NCBI GenBank assembly: GCA_964247295.1
Contig: CAXTTV010000127.1
Span: 1-14,441 of the forward strand
Source of the DNA: CAXTTV01 sp964247295
GTDB lineage: Bacteria > Chloroflexota > Ktedonobacteria > Ktedonobacterales > Ktedonobacteraceae
Direction of reading: 5' to 3'
DNA: 14,441 nt
A program made the position numbers and the translations under genes. Below are positions 1 through 5,378 of the stretch, one piece after another. The notes beneath the pieces were generated by a model. The model saw only the letters and a program-made list of their open reading frames with translations, was not told the origin of the DNA and did no database searches. Every line of letters starts with the position of its first letter. Within the stretch, counting starts at the first letter, position 1.

Positions 1-60
1 CTAGGTGACATTTTCAGTGAACAGAAAGGATGACATTTTCAGTGAGCCTTGACAGGGTTT
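1..60. repeat. Two direct copies of a 15-base repeat, possibly an insertion-sequence end
   Basis: The 15-mer TGACATTTTCAGTGA occurs at 6-20 and again at 31-45, a period of 25 bases, and a partial TGACA follows at 50-54. Closely spaced direct repeats of this kind are typical of the multiple transposase-binding sites at the ends of IS21-type elements. No transposase gene lies in the window, so any element would extend to the left of base 1 or be a solo end. The family assignment is from memory of similar ends and is tentative. Confidence 0.45.
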
Positions 61-138
61 TAACAACTGGTTTTCTAATGATCTGCTGGTCGTTTGAGTC
101 CCCATTTCATGATGGTCTGGCTCGGTCCCTTCAAAAGC

Positions 139-546
139 TTATGCTGGCTCGATGACGAGATAGGTGATTTTGATTTTGCGCAGATTCTGAAAGCTTCTGA
201 ACAGGCGATAGGTGAGACCGTATTTACTACCCAGCAACGCTCGCGCTTTCATAAAACTGGTTTTTGGCAGCTCGCTGGCTTTGCCCTCTACAGTTGGAGC
301 ACCTTCAATTACTTGCCCTCTCTGCGTGCAAGGAACGAGGCTAACATGCGGATTATTGCGCACTCGTTTGACTTTACCCACATTGGCTGCGGTTGTGAGA
401 TAAAATTTGCCATCATCATACACAAACCAGATTGGTGTTGGCATGGGCGTGCCATTTTTGCGGAAAGTGGTCAATAAAACATATTTATAGTTTGCCAAAG
501 GCCGAAACGTGTCCTTTGAAGCAGTTTTACCAGGTTCAGTTGCCAT
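139..546 (-). CDS. PPOX-class F420-dependent oxidoreductase, Rv2061-like family
   Basis: A 135-residue split-barrel flavin-reductase-fold protein, predicted to bind deazaflavin F420 and to be a cytosolic oxidoreductase of unknown substrate. The core segment YVLLTTFRKNGTPMPTPIWF (about residues 22-41) is the hallmark first strands of this family. It is followed by a GKVKRVRNNPHVSL segment and a C-terminal KYGLTYRLF segment, the order and length (about 130 residues) usual for Rv2061-type proteins. The ATG at 546 has a clear upstream AGGAGA site. It lies 21 bases downstream of a paralogous gene and is probably cotranscribed with it. Family knowledge supports F420 use; the reaction itself cannot be read from sequence. 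Confidence 0.88.
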   Translation of the reverse strand: MATEPGKTASKDTFRPLANYKYVLLTTFRKNGTPMPTPIWFVYDDGKFYLTTAANVGKVKRVRNNPHVSLVPCTQRGQVIEGAPTVEGKASELPKTSFMKARALLGSKYGLTYRLFRSFQNLRKIKITYLVIEPA

Positions 547-567
547 AATCGTTTCTCTCCTAAATAA

Positions 568-981
568 TTAGACAAAGGCGACGGGCGCAATCTCAATATA
601 GGTACGCGTAGCTTGATTTCCCTGTTTCATGATCTGCTCAAAATGGAGACCATACTTTTGGCTGAGCAAGGTATGAGCATTGGATTGGGTGGCATCGTGC
701 AACTCTCGGGCAAAAGCCTGGATCTGTGGGCCGGTCACGTTGCCAACGCGATCACACGGGGCCAGTAGTACTTTACTGTCCCGACGAATACGTTTGATCT
801 TCCCAGAGCCTCCTTGCGTGGTAACGTAGATTTTACCGCCGGCACTGGCGAACCAGACGGCGGTATTCACAGGTGTACCATCCTTTCGGAAGGTAGTAAG
901 CAACATAAATTCCTGAGGATAGAGGTAGGCCAGGGGATCGTTTGCGACGGTCCCATCAACGTTGGGGATGCTTTCGGTCAT
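568..981 (-). CDS. PPOX-class F420-dependent oxidoreductase, Rv2061-like family (paralogue)
   Basis: A 137-residue protein colinear with its downstream neighbour: FMLLTTFRKDGTPVNTAVWF near residues 25-44, then GKIKRIRRDSKVLLAPCDR, then a QKYGLHFEQ segment. The frame is open further upstream to 1119, but the ATG at 981 is chosen because an AGGAGT ribosome-binding site lies just before it and family members start about 20 residues before the LLTTFRK strand. Tandem duplication followed by divergence is the simplest origin of the pair. Substrate unknown; F420 binding is inferred from the family. Confidence 0.87.
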   Translation of the reverse strand: MTESIPNVDGTVANDPLAYLYPQEFMLLTTFRKDGTPVNTAVWFASAGGKIYVTTQGGSGKIKRIRRDSKVLLAPCDRVGNVTGPQIQAFARELHDATQSNAHTLLSQKYGLHFEQIMKQGNQATRTYIEIAPVAFV

Positions 982-1107
982 GATGTAACTCCTATATGTA
1001 ACTCCTAATAGAGTAATGTGATAGCTGTTCTCGTAGTAGGTTCCGGGAAAAGGCGTTAAAAAGATTTTCGTGTGTAGTCTTATAGACGCTCGAGTAACAG
1101 CAAATTG

Positions 1108-1116
1108 AGTATAGCA
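1108..1116 (-). promoter_or_regulatory. Extended -10 promoter for the PPOX gene pair
   Basis: Read on the minus strand the site is TGCTATACT, an extended -10 (TGn plus TATACT). No good -35 box is seen 17 bases upstream. It would give a leader of roughly 120 bases before the ATG at 981. Motif match only. Confidence 0.35.
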
Positions 1117-1165
1117 CAAGAATATACAATTTCGGATAGTTTAAGGAATTGACGCCTTATAACTA

Positions 1166-1194
1166 TTGCGTAAATCCTAAAAATACGTTACAAT
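1166..1194 (+). promoter_or_regulatory. Promoter of the tRNA-Lys gene
   Basis: TTGCGT at 1166-1171 and TACAAT at 1189-1194 are separated by exactly 17 bases, a good sigma-A-type match. Transcription would start near 1201, about a dozen bases before the mature tRNA. Confidence 0.6.
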
Positions 1195-1213
1195 AAGCCA
1201 CGAACGATGAGAT

Positions 1214-1285
1214 GAGCGTGTAACTCAGTGGTAGAGTATCCGACTTTTAATCGGGTTGCCGTGGGTTCGATCCCCACCACGCTCA
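1214..1285 (+). tRNA. tRNA-Lys, anticodon UUU
   Basis: A 72-base cloverleaf. The acceptor stem GAGCGTG (1214-1220) pairs perfectly with CACGCTC (1278-1284), and the discriminator is A at 1285. The D stem is ACTC/GAGT. The anticodon stem TCCGA/TCGGG encloses the loop CTTTTAA, so the anticodon is UUU (lysine). The T stem GTGGG/CCCAC encloses TTCGATC. The next three bases are CCC, so the 3' CCA is not encoded and must be added by nucleotidyltransferase. Confidence 0.97.
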
Positions 1286-1710
1286 CCCAGTTCGTCCCCT
1301 TTCATCTCCACCATCCCTGTCTCTATTTTCCTGGACCCTTTTCTCTACACATTTCAGTCACTTGCCCCCCATGAATTGCTATTGTTTTCCTGCTGTTATA
1401 CTAGAAAGTAAGATTCCCTTAATTTTACCTGAGATGCGAAACAATGCCTACATGTTACCTTGTTTGTTCATAGACAACGTGTTAAACTACTATCAGCATC
1501 CTATAGCGTTGCTTGCACACAAAAGGCCTTTGGGGTTTGGAGAGACTTGGGAGGGGTGCTGAAATCGTTGCCCACGGAGTCAAGTCATCACAGTCTGAGT
1601 CTTAAGACACGCGCATCATCAGGTACACACAGGAATATTGTTCCTTCAGGCAAGAAAGACAGGAGGCGGCGCATTCTGCCAGCGATGGCGGTGTCCCGCG
1701 CCGGTTACAC
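1286..1710. other. Intergenic region between tRNA-Lys and the receiver gene
   Basis: About 425 bases without a convincing gene. Short open frames here lack ribosome-binding sites and resemble no family. A TATACT at 1397-1402 could be a -10 box, but its possible -35 partner is only 15 bases away. No strong hairpin terminator is seen after the tRNA. Confidence 0.4.
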
Positions 1711-2109
1711 GTGACGACGAAGCAAATACTTGTTGTAGACGACAAAAATGAGCTACTCCATCTCATGCGCAGAGTTTTAGAGGACGAGCAGTATCAAGTC
1801 TCTATTTTGCAGGATGGGAAACAGGCTTTCGATAAGGTTAAAATTCAGCTCCCCGATCTGTTGATACTGGATTTACGGCTGGGCGATATTTCGGGCAAGG
1901 ATATTCTCCGACAGATAAAGTATGATACTATTACTGCCGATATCCCTGTGATCGTGTATACAGCAGCGGTGCTTGAGGCTGAAGAGGTGAACCGCTTGAT
2001 AGATAGTGACACCGAGCACTATCAGCGAGTACATGTTGTTCAGAAACCTTTTGAGTTAGATAGCCTTTTGGATCTGGTTCAGCAGATGGTCAATGAGCCA
2101 GCACGCTAG
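1711..2109 (+). CDS. Single-domain response regulator (CheY-like receiver)
   Basis: A 132-residue stand-alone receiver domain with no output domain. The acidic pocket is D10 and D11, the phosphoacceptor is D54 in LLILDLRLGD, the switch threonine is T84 in VIVYTAA, and the conserved lysine is K112 in the QKPF motif; all are intact. It should accept phosphate from a histidine kinase and act by protein-protein contact, but no kinase is encoded nearby, so its partner is unknown. The start is a GTG at 1711 with no clear Shine-Dalgarno sequence. It is the only start codon in the open frame upstream of the conserved VVDD segment, so it is retained with some doubt. Confidence 0.9.
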   Translation: MTTKQILVVDDKNELLHLMRRVLEDEQYQVSILQDGKQAFDKVKIQLPDLLILDLRLGDISGKDILRQIKYDTITADIPVIVYTAAVLEAEEVNRLIDSDTEHYQRVHVVQKPFELDSLLDLVQQMVNEPAR

Positions 2110-2190
2110 CGGATTGCTTATATAAGGTCCCTTTTTGAGCCGGTTAAGCGCCGGTATTTTCGTTCTGGACTCTTTATAAATAAGCAGAAA

Positions 2191-2484
2191 GTGGCAGGTA
2201 AATTACGTATGCGTTTTATTACTGGTTTATTAATTGGTTTAGGCCTTGGTGTGGCAACAGGGCTAGTTCTGGCTCCTCAGTCGGGTGAAACGACCCGCGC
2301 ACAGCTCACGGAACAGAGCATTATGCTGAAGGATCGCGCTTTGAGCGATGAGCTGCGCGCGCGCGCTGAGAATGTGCGTGCTCGCGTCACCGATGCCTGG
2401 GGTCAGGGTCGGGAGGTCTATCAGCGTACAGCGGATGAGCTGAACAATCAGTACAATCGTGTTCGCTCCGGTAACCTTTCATAG
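2191..2484 (+). CDS. YtxH-like small membrane protein
   Basis: About 97 residues. One N-terminal glycine-zipper transmembrane segment (about residues 8-28, GLLIGLGLGVATGLVLAP) ends in the APQSGETTR motif typical of YtxH/gas-vesicle-type small proteins. An amphipathic, Arg/Glu-rich helical tail follows, probably cytoplasmic. Function in the family is poorly known; several members are stress-induced. The GTG at 2191 gives the longest form. The ATG at 2209 places the start directly before the membrane helix, has a weak AGG about 11 bases upstream, and is an equally good choice. A strong hairpin follows the stop. Confidence 0.75.
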   Translation: MAGKLRMRFITGLLIGLGLGVATGLVLAPQSGETTRAQLTEQSIMLKDRALSDELRARAENVRARVTDAWGQGREVYQRTADELNNQYNRVRSGNLS

Positions 2485-2518
2485 CAGGTAGGTTTACGGC
2501 AAAAGACAGACTCATCAC

Positions 2519-2554
2519 CTGAGGCATAGGTTTTCTATGCCTCAGTTTGTTTTA
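2519..2554 (+). terminator. Rho-independent terminator after the YtxH-like gene
   Basis: CTGAGGCATA (2519-2528) and TATGCCTCAG (2536-2545) form a perfect 10-bp stem with a 7-base loop, followed by TTTGTTTT on the plus strand. The stop codon of the converging minus-strand gene at 2542 lies inside the 3' arm. The element could also act weakly in that direction, but no T-tract follows it there. Confidence 0.85.
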
Positions 2555-2790
2555 TCATAGAGTTTGATCAGTTTATCAATTCCGTTAGCAACCTCGTGCA
2601 AAAGATCATGCTGATAACTAAGCATGGTCGCCTGGCGCAAATCGAATTCTCGGTTGGAGGCGTCCCGCCGGGCATTTTCCTCGAAGCGCTTCGATTGATC
2701 CAGCTTGCGATCCCCCTGGCCATGCAGATGAGTAGAAAAGTTTTGCAGATCCTGCAAGAGTCCGATTAATTTCTCTTCACTTGTCGCCAT
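2542..2790 (-). CDS. Small hypothetical protein, downstream partner of the AhpD-like gene
   Basis: An 82-residue, strongly charged, apparently all-helical protein with no cysteine and no membrane segment. I do not recognise a family. The ATG at 2790 is preceded by a strong GAGGAGG-type site. It lies inside the end of the upstream AhpD-like gene with a 14-base overlap in another frame, so translation is probably coupled. The open frame continues upstream to 2886, but that part is a shadow of the AhpD-like gene. Cotranscription suggests a shared process with the AhpD-like protein; nothing in the sequence says which. Confidence 0.7.
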   Translation of the reverse strand: MATSEEKLIGLLQDLQNFSTHLHGQGDRKLDQSKRFEENARRDASNREFDLRQATMLSYQHDLLHEVANGIDKLIKLYDKTN

Positions 2791-3331
2791 CAAATGCCTC
2801 CTCTTTCTTTGCTTGTTGCCCTTTGCGTACAGGTAGTTGAAGCTGTAACACATCCGCGAAACGATTGAAAAAATTAAACAGACCAATCACTGAGGTGATC
2901 TCGACGATCTCACCATCATCAAAATAGGCCTGAACTGAGTCCCAGAGCTCCTCACTTACGTCCTTCGCGCTGGTAGTCATGACTTCCGCCAGACGGATCG
3001 CGGCCAGTTCCCGATCACTAAAAAGTTCTTCGTGCTCTTCTATATGATACATGGCATCCAACAGCTCAGGTTTAACATCGAACTGCCCTGCCAGGGCAGT
3101 ATGAGCCTCCATTCAGTAGTAGCAATGGTTCACCTGTGAGACCCGTATGGCCAGCAGCTCTTTCAATCGGGGATCAACGGTGCCGGTGCGCATAATGGTC
3201 TGCAGCAGATGCATGCTCTGCTCCGCGATCTCGGACCGATGAGCCATCGACCTGAAGAGGGTTTCCATGGTGGAGATCCCCGCCGTCTCCTGAATATCTA
3301 TTTGGAGATCGGTGGGACGGATACGCGACAT
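2777..3331 (-). CDS. AhpD/carboxymuconolactone decarboxylase-like protein, probable selenoprotein (CxxU)
   Basis: A 184-residue alkylhydroperoxidase-fold protein if the in-frame TGA at 3115-3113 is read through. Residues 1-72 and 74-184 are in the same frame and together match one full-length family member. The redox motif is C70-Y-Y-[TGA 73]-M-E-A-H77. With E58 this reproduces the E-x11-C-x2-C-x3-H spacing known in AhpD (E118, C130, C133, H137 in the mycobacterial enzyme), with the TGA at the second cysteine. A hairpin with SECIS-like geometry begins 12 nt after the TGA. The ATG at 3331 has a strong GAGGAG site. Expected role: thiol- or selenol-dependent peroxide reduction or related redox chemistry; substrate unknown. 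The alternative is a recent nonsense mutation of a Cys codon. TGA is used as a normal stop by neighbouring genes, so a recoded genome is excluded. Confidence 0.72.
3082..3100 (-). promoter_or_regulatory. Candidate bacterial SECIS hairpin
   Basis: In the minus-strand mRNA ACTGCCC pairs perfectly with GGGCAGT (7 bp) around the 5-base loop TGGCA. The stem starts 12 nt after the TGA and the apical loop starts 19 nt after it. The loop has G in its second position, one of the known requirements for bacterial SECIS loops that bind SelB. A further 3 bp (CAT with ATG) can extend the helix across a 3-base bulge. In E. coli fdhF the corresponding stem starts 11 nt after UGA. The assignment is inference from geometry. 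Confidence 0.6.
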
Positions 3332-3379
3332 AATAGCTAGCTCCTCGCTGTTTTTGTGGCGTGACGGTTTACCTGTCGT

Positions 3380-3388
3380 AGGATAGCA
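3380..3388 (-). promoter_or_regulatory. Possible extended -10 promoter for the AhpD-like gene pair
   Basis: On the minus strand TGCTATCCT resembles an extended -10 box. No convincing -35 is visible. It would place the start of transcription about 40-50 bases before the ATG at 3331. Confidence 0.3.
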
Positions 3389-3420
3389 TATTTATGTACG
3401 TCAGTCACACAACAACCTTT

Positions 3421-4560
3421 TTAGCGATCGGTCAGTGGAACAAACGTGAGATCAGTTGCGCCAGTGTATTCGGCCTCGGGGCGAATCAAGCGGTTGTTAT
3501 TAACCTGCTCCAAAACATGGGCGGTCCAACCAGCAACCCGGCTGGCGGCAAAGGTACAGGTGAAGAGGTCACCCGGTAGACCGACCGAGTTCAGCAGGTT
3601 GGCCGAATAAAACTCTACGTTGGTGTACAACTTGCGACCCGGCTTTAACTCATTTAAGACGGTAACAGCGGTCTCCTCAACTTTACGGGCCAGAGCAAAC
3701 TCCTGAGGATCTGCCAGACGAGCAAGCTCGCGCAGCTCTTCGGCCCGTGGGTCCTCGGTTTTGTAGACGCGATGGCCGAAACCCATCAGGCGATCGCCAC
3801 GTTCCATTGCGGCTCGTAACCAGGGCTCCACATTGTCCACCGTTCCAATCTCATGTAACATGTCCAGAACTTTAGAGGGCGCACCGCCATGCAACGGCCC
3901 CTTAAGAGCTCCCAGGGCCGCGACAACAGAAGAGATGCTATCGGACTCGGTACTGGCAACCACGCGTGCGGTAAAGGTCGAAGCATTCATCCCATGATCT
4001 GCCAGCAGCACCAGATAAGCGTCCAGGGCTCGCACATGCTGCCGCTCTGGCTCCTGCCCAGTGAGCAGGTAAAGATAATTAGCGGCATGGCTAAGATCCG
4101 AACGGGACACTAAAAGCTCTTTTCCATTACGCAGCCGATGGAAGGCCGCCAGCACGACTGGGAAACGCGCAGTAATCGCGATCGCTTGATCGACTGAAGG
4201 CTTCCCTTTGACGGCAACCGTCCCCCAGGCAGAGATTACACTCCGAAGCACATCGATTGGCTCCGAATCCAATGGTAAAGCGCGCAAGACGGTCCAGGTA
4301 CTCTCAGGAAGTAAGCGCTCGGCTGCGATCCTTTGCTGAAGATCCTTCAGCTCCTGTTGATCCGGGAGCCGTCCATACCAGAGCAGGTGCGCGACCTCCT
4401 CAAAAGTAGTCGTGCGCGCCAGATCATGGATGTTGTAGCCACGGTAGATGAGCCGTCCCTCGGTTCCCTCTACTTTACTTAGCGCGGTCGTTGCGGCTAC
4501 AATACCCTCTAGGCCACCCTTATTTTTCGGAGGCTGGGTATCAGATGTCGGCAATGCCAT
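3421..4560 (-). CDS. Citrate synthase (type II/short bacterial-archaeal form) or 2-methylcitrate synthase
   Basis: A 379-residue cytosolic enzyme condensing acetyl-CoA with oxaloacetate to citrate, the entry step of the TCA cycle. The catalytic triad is recognisable: H224 in GPLHGGAP, H263 in MGFGHRVYK, and D331 in LPGDLFT. The SRVAGWTAH signature (about 340-348) and a DHGMNAST segment (about 188-195) are also present. Length fits the short 370-390-residue class; 2-methylcitrate synthases share all these motifs and cannot be excluded. The ATG at 4560 is preferred: GAAAGG then lies 8-9 bases upstream, whereas the ATG at 4569 directly abuts that site. It stands alone on the minus strand, divergent from an HTH protein. 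Confidence 0.93.
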   Translation of the reverse strand: MALPTSDTQPPKNKGGLEGIVAATTALSKVEGTEGRLIYRGYNIHDLARTTTFEEVAHLLWYGRLPDQQELKDLQQRIAAERLLPESTWTVLRALPLDSEPIDVLRSVISAWGTVAVKGKPSVDQAIAITARFPVVLAAFHRLRNGKELLVSRSDLSHAANYLYLLTGQEPERQHVRALDAYLVLLADHGMNASTFTARVVASTESDSISSVVAALGALKGPLHGGAPSKVLDMLHEIGTVDNVEPWLRAAMERGDRLMGFGHRVYKTEDPRAEELRELARLADPQEFALARKVEETAVTVLNELKPGRKLYTNVEFYSANLLNSVGLPGDLFTCTFAASRVAGWTAHVLEQVNNNRLIRPEAEYTGATDLTFVPLTDR

Positions 4561-4623
4561 CTTGTTCATCCTTTCGTTTCTATCTAATAATCGGGTACTA
4601 ATTCTCCAGCCTCGCCATCGCCC

Positions 4624-4782
4624 GTAGAACGGGTCACGTGTGGACCCGCTGGAACGTGAGCACGGACGGGGTCATGGCCGGAAGGGAAATTCTTCATTCT
4701 CCATTCCCCTAAGACGCAGGCGTGGAGCGATGGCGAGGGGAGAGGTTTCCCTCTGCACGGGTCCACACGTGACCCGACCTAC
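4624..4782. repeat. MITE-like element or long inverted repeat, 159 bp
   Basis: A perfect 19-base arm at 4630-4648 (CGGGTCACGTGTGGACCCG) is the reverse complement of 4758-4776. GTAG/CTAC outside the arms extends the match to 25 bases with two mismatches. Each arm is itself a small palindrome (CGGGTC...GACCCG). A second inverted pair, CCTCGCCATCGC at 4610-4621 and its complement at 4727-4738, interleaves with the first (order A-B-A'-B'). No internal gene is present, as expected for a non-autonomous element. A regulatory RNA structure is the alternative. Confidence 0.5.
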
Positions 4783-4908
4783 TCCATTCGATCGCCGCTT
4801 GTAGAGCCGGTTCCTCCCTTTTCCCAACAGAGGCGCTTGCAAATCCCCCTGCATCTATAATCTTTACTACTACTTTCTATGGAAGCCAATAATGGCGCAT
4901 AATAATTT

Positions 4909-4914
4909 ATTATA
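4909..4914 (-). promoter_or_regulatory. Possible -10 box for citrate synthase
   Basis: A perfect TATAAT on the minus strand in an AT-rich stretch, but the -35 position 17 bases away reads TCGTGT, a poor match. A promoter closer to the gene cannot be excluded. Confidence 0.3.
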
Positions 4915-4957
4915 CATCACATATATTGATTACACGAGACTAAAAAGTGTTAGCTAG

Positions 4958-4986
4958 TTGACAAAACCGTCCGCTCTTTTTATCAT
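4958..4986 (+). promoter_or_regulatory. Promoter of the HTH gene
   Basis: A perfect TTGACA at 4958-4963, a 17-base spacer and TATCAT at 4981-4986 form a strong sigma-A-type promoter. Transcription would start near 4993, giving a leader of about 40 bases with TAGGAG at 5021-5026. Confidence 0.8.
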
Positions 4987-5035
4987 TTAGAAGAACAAAG
5001 AACTCATTTTATAATTCTCATAGGAGTTGCCTAAC

Positions 5036-5305
5036 ATGATTGAATTAAATGGCGAAAGCTATCTGGATGGTCACGAGGCCAGCAGTATGCTGGGCGTCAA
5101 AATCTCTACGCTTTATGCCTATGTAAGTCGGGGAATCCTTAAAAGCTACAAACAAGGAATTAAGCGGCAGCGGCTTTACAAGCAGGCCGAACTAGAAGCT
5201 CTGCTGGAACTCCGGCCAAGCGAAAGCAAGCAGGGCGGTGACGAGGAGCACGAGTACAGGGGAAACGAGCTACCACAGGCACGGGACTGGCTCTCTGACA
5301 TCTAA
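5036..5305 (+). CDS. Stand-alone MerR/excisionase-type helix-turn-helix protein
   Basis: 89 residues. The segment YLDGHEASSMLGVKISTLYA (residues 9-28) continues into YVSRGILKS and an R-Q-R-L-Y motif, forming a winged HTH of the MerR/HTH_17 type, about residues 9-58. The tail (60-89) is acidic and probably disordered. This wording (a YL...EA...LGV...TLYAYVSRG pattern) is what I know from the N-terminus of citrate synthases that carry a fused HTH domain. Here it is a separate protein encoded divergently from a citrate synthase, so it may regulate that gene or bind the enzyme; both are inference. The ATG at 5036 is chosen because TAGGAG ends 9 bases upstream; the in-frame TTG at 5027 directly abuts that site. 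Confidence 0.85.
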   Translation: MIELNGESYLDGHEASSMLGVKISTLYAYVSRGILKSYKQGIKRQRLYKQAELEALLELRPSESKQGGDEEHEYRGNELPQARDWLSDI

Positions 5306-5349
5306 AAATAAAAATCAGAATGGATCAAAAGGATAGAATGAGGGTTGCC

Positions 5350-5373
5350 ACATCTTTATTCTAGCAAAGATGT
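5350..5373. terminator. Hairpin between convergent HTH and DUF58 genes
   Basis: ACATCTTT (5350-5357) and AAAGATGT (5366-5373) form a perfect 8-bp stem with an 8-base loop in the short convergent spacer. No strong T-tract follows in either direction, so it would be a weak bidirectional terminator. Confidence 0.5.
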
Positions 5374-5378
5374 TGGTG

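Larger units (their letters stand above)
4570..5020. other. Long divergent spacer between citrate synthase and the HTH gene
   Basis: About 450 bases with no credible gene. The half near the citrate synthase is GC-rich and holds a transposon-like inverted repeat. The half near the HTH gene is AT-rich and carries the promoters. If the citrate synthase promoter is the TATAAT at 4914-4909, its mRNA would have a leader of roughly 340 bases containing the whole repeat. Confidence 0.6.

Noticed and set aside
94..477. Plus-strand open frame of 127 codons
   Set aside because: It lies entirely opposite the first F420 gene, has no ribosome-binding site and no recognisable composition.
1362..1714. Two overlapping plus-strand open frames before the receiver gene
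   Set aside because: No ribosome-binding sites and no family resemblance; they look like chance frames in the intergenic region.
3113..3331. Separate 72-residue protein ending at the TGA, and a second 111-residue protein starting at the following ATG
   Set aside because: They are in one frame, neither half is a complete AhpD-like domain, and the ATG after the TGA has no ribosome-binding site. They are treated as one gene.
2542..3331. Genetic code with TGA read as tryptophan
   Set aside because: TGA ends the MoxR, glycosyltransferase and 82-residue genes at family-typical lengths, so TGA is a normal stop here.
4584..4854. Two short minus-strand open frames upstream of citrate synthase
   Set aside because: They run through the inverted repeat, lack start signals and have protein sequences dictated by the palindromes.
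4570..5020. Known riboswitch upstream of citrate synthase
   Set aside because: No conserved aptamer core that I recognise; the structure is better explained by inverted repeats.
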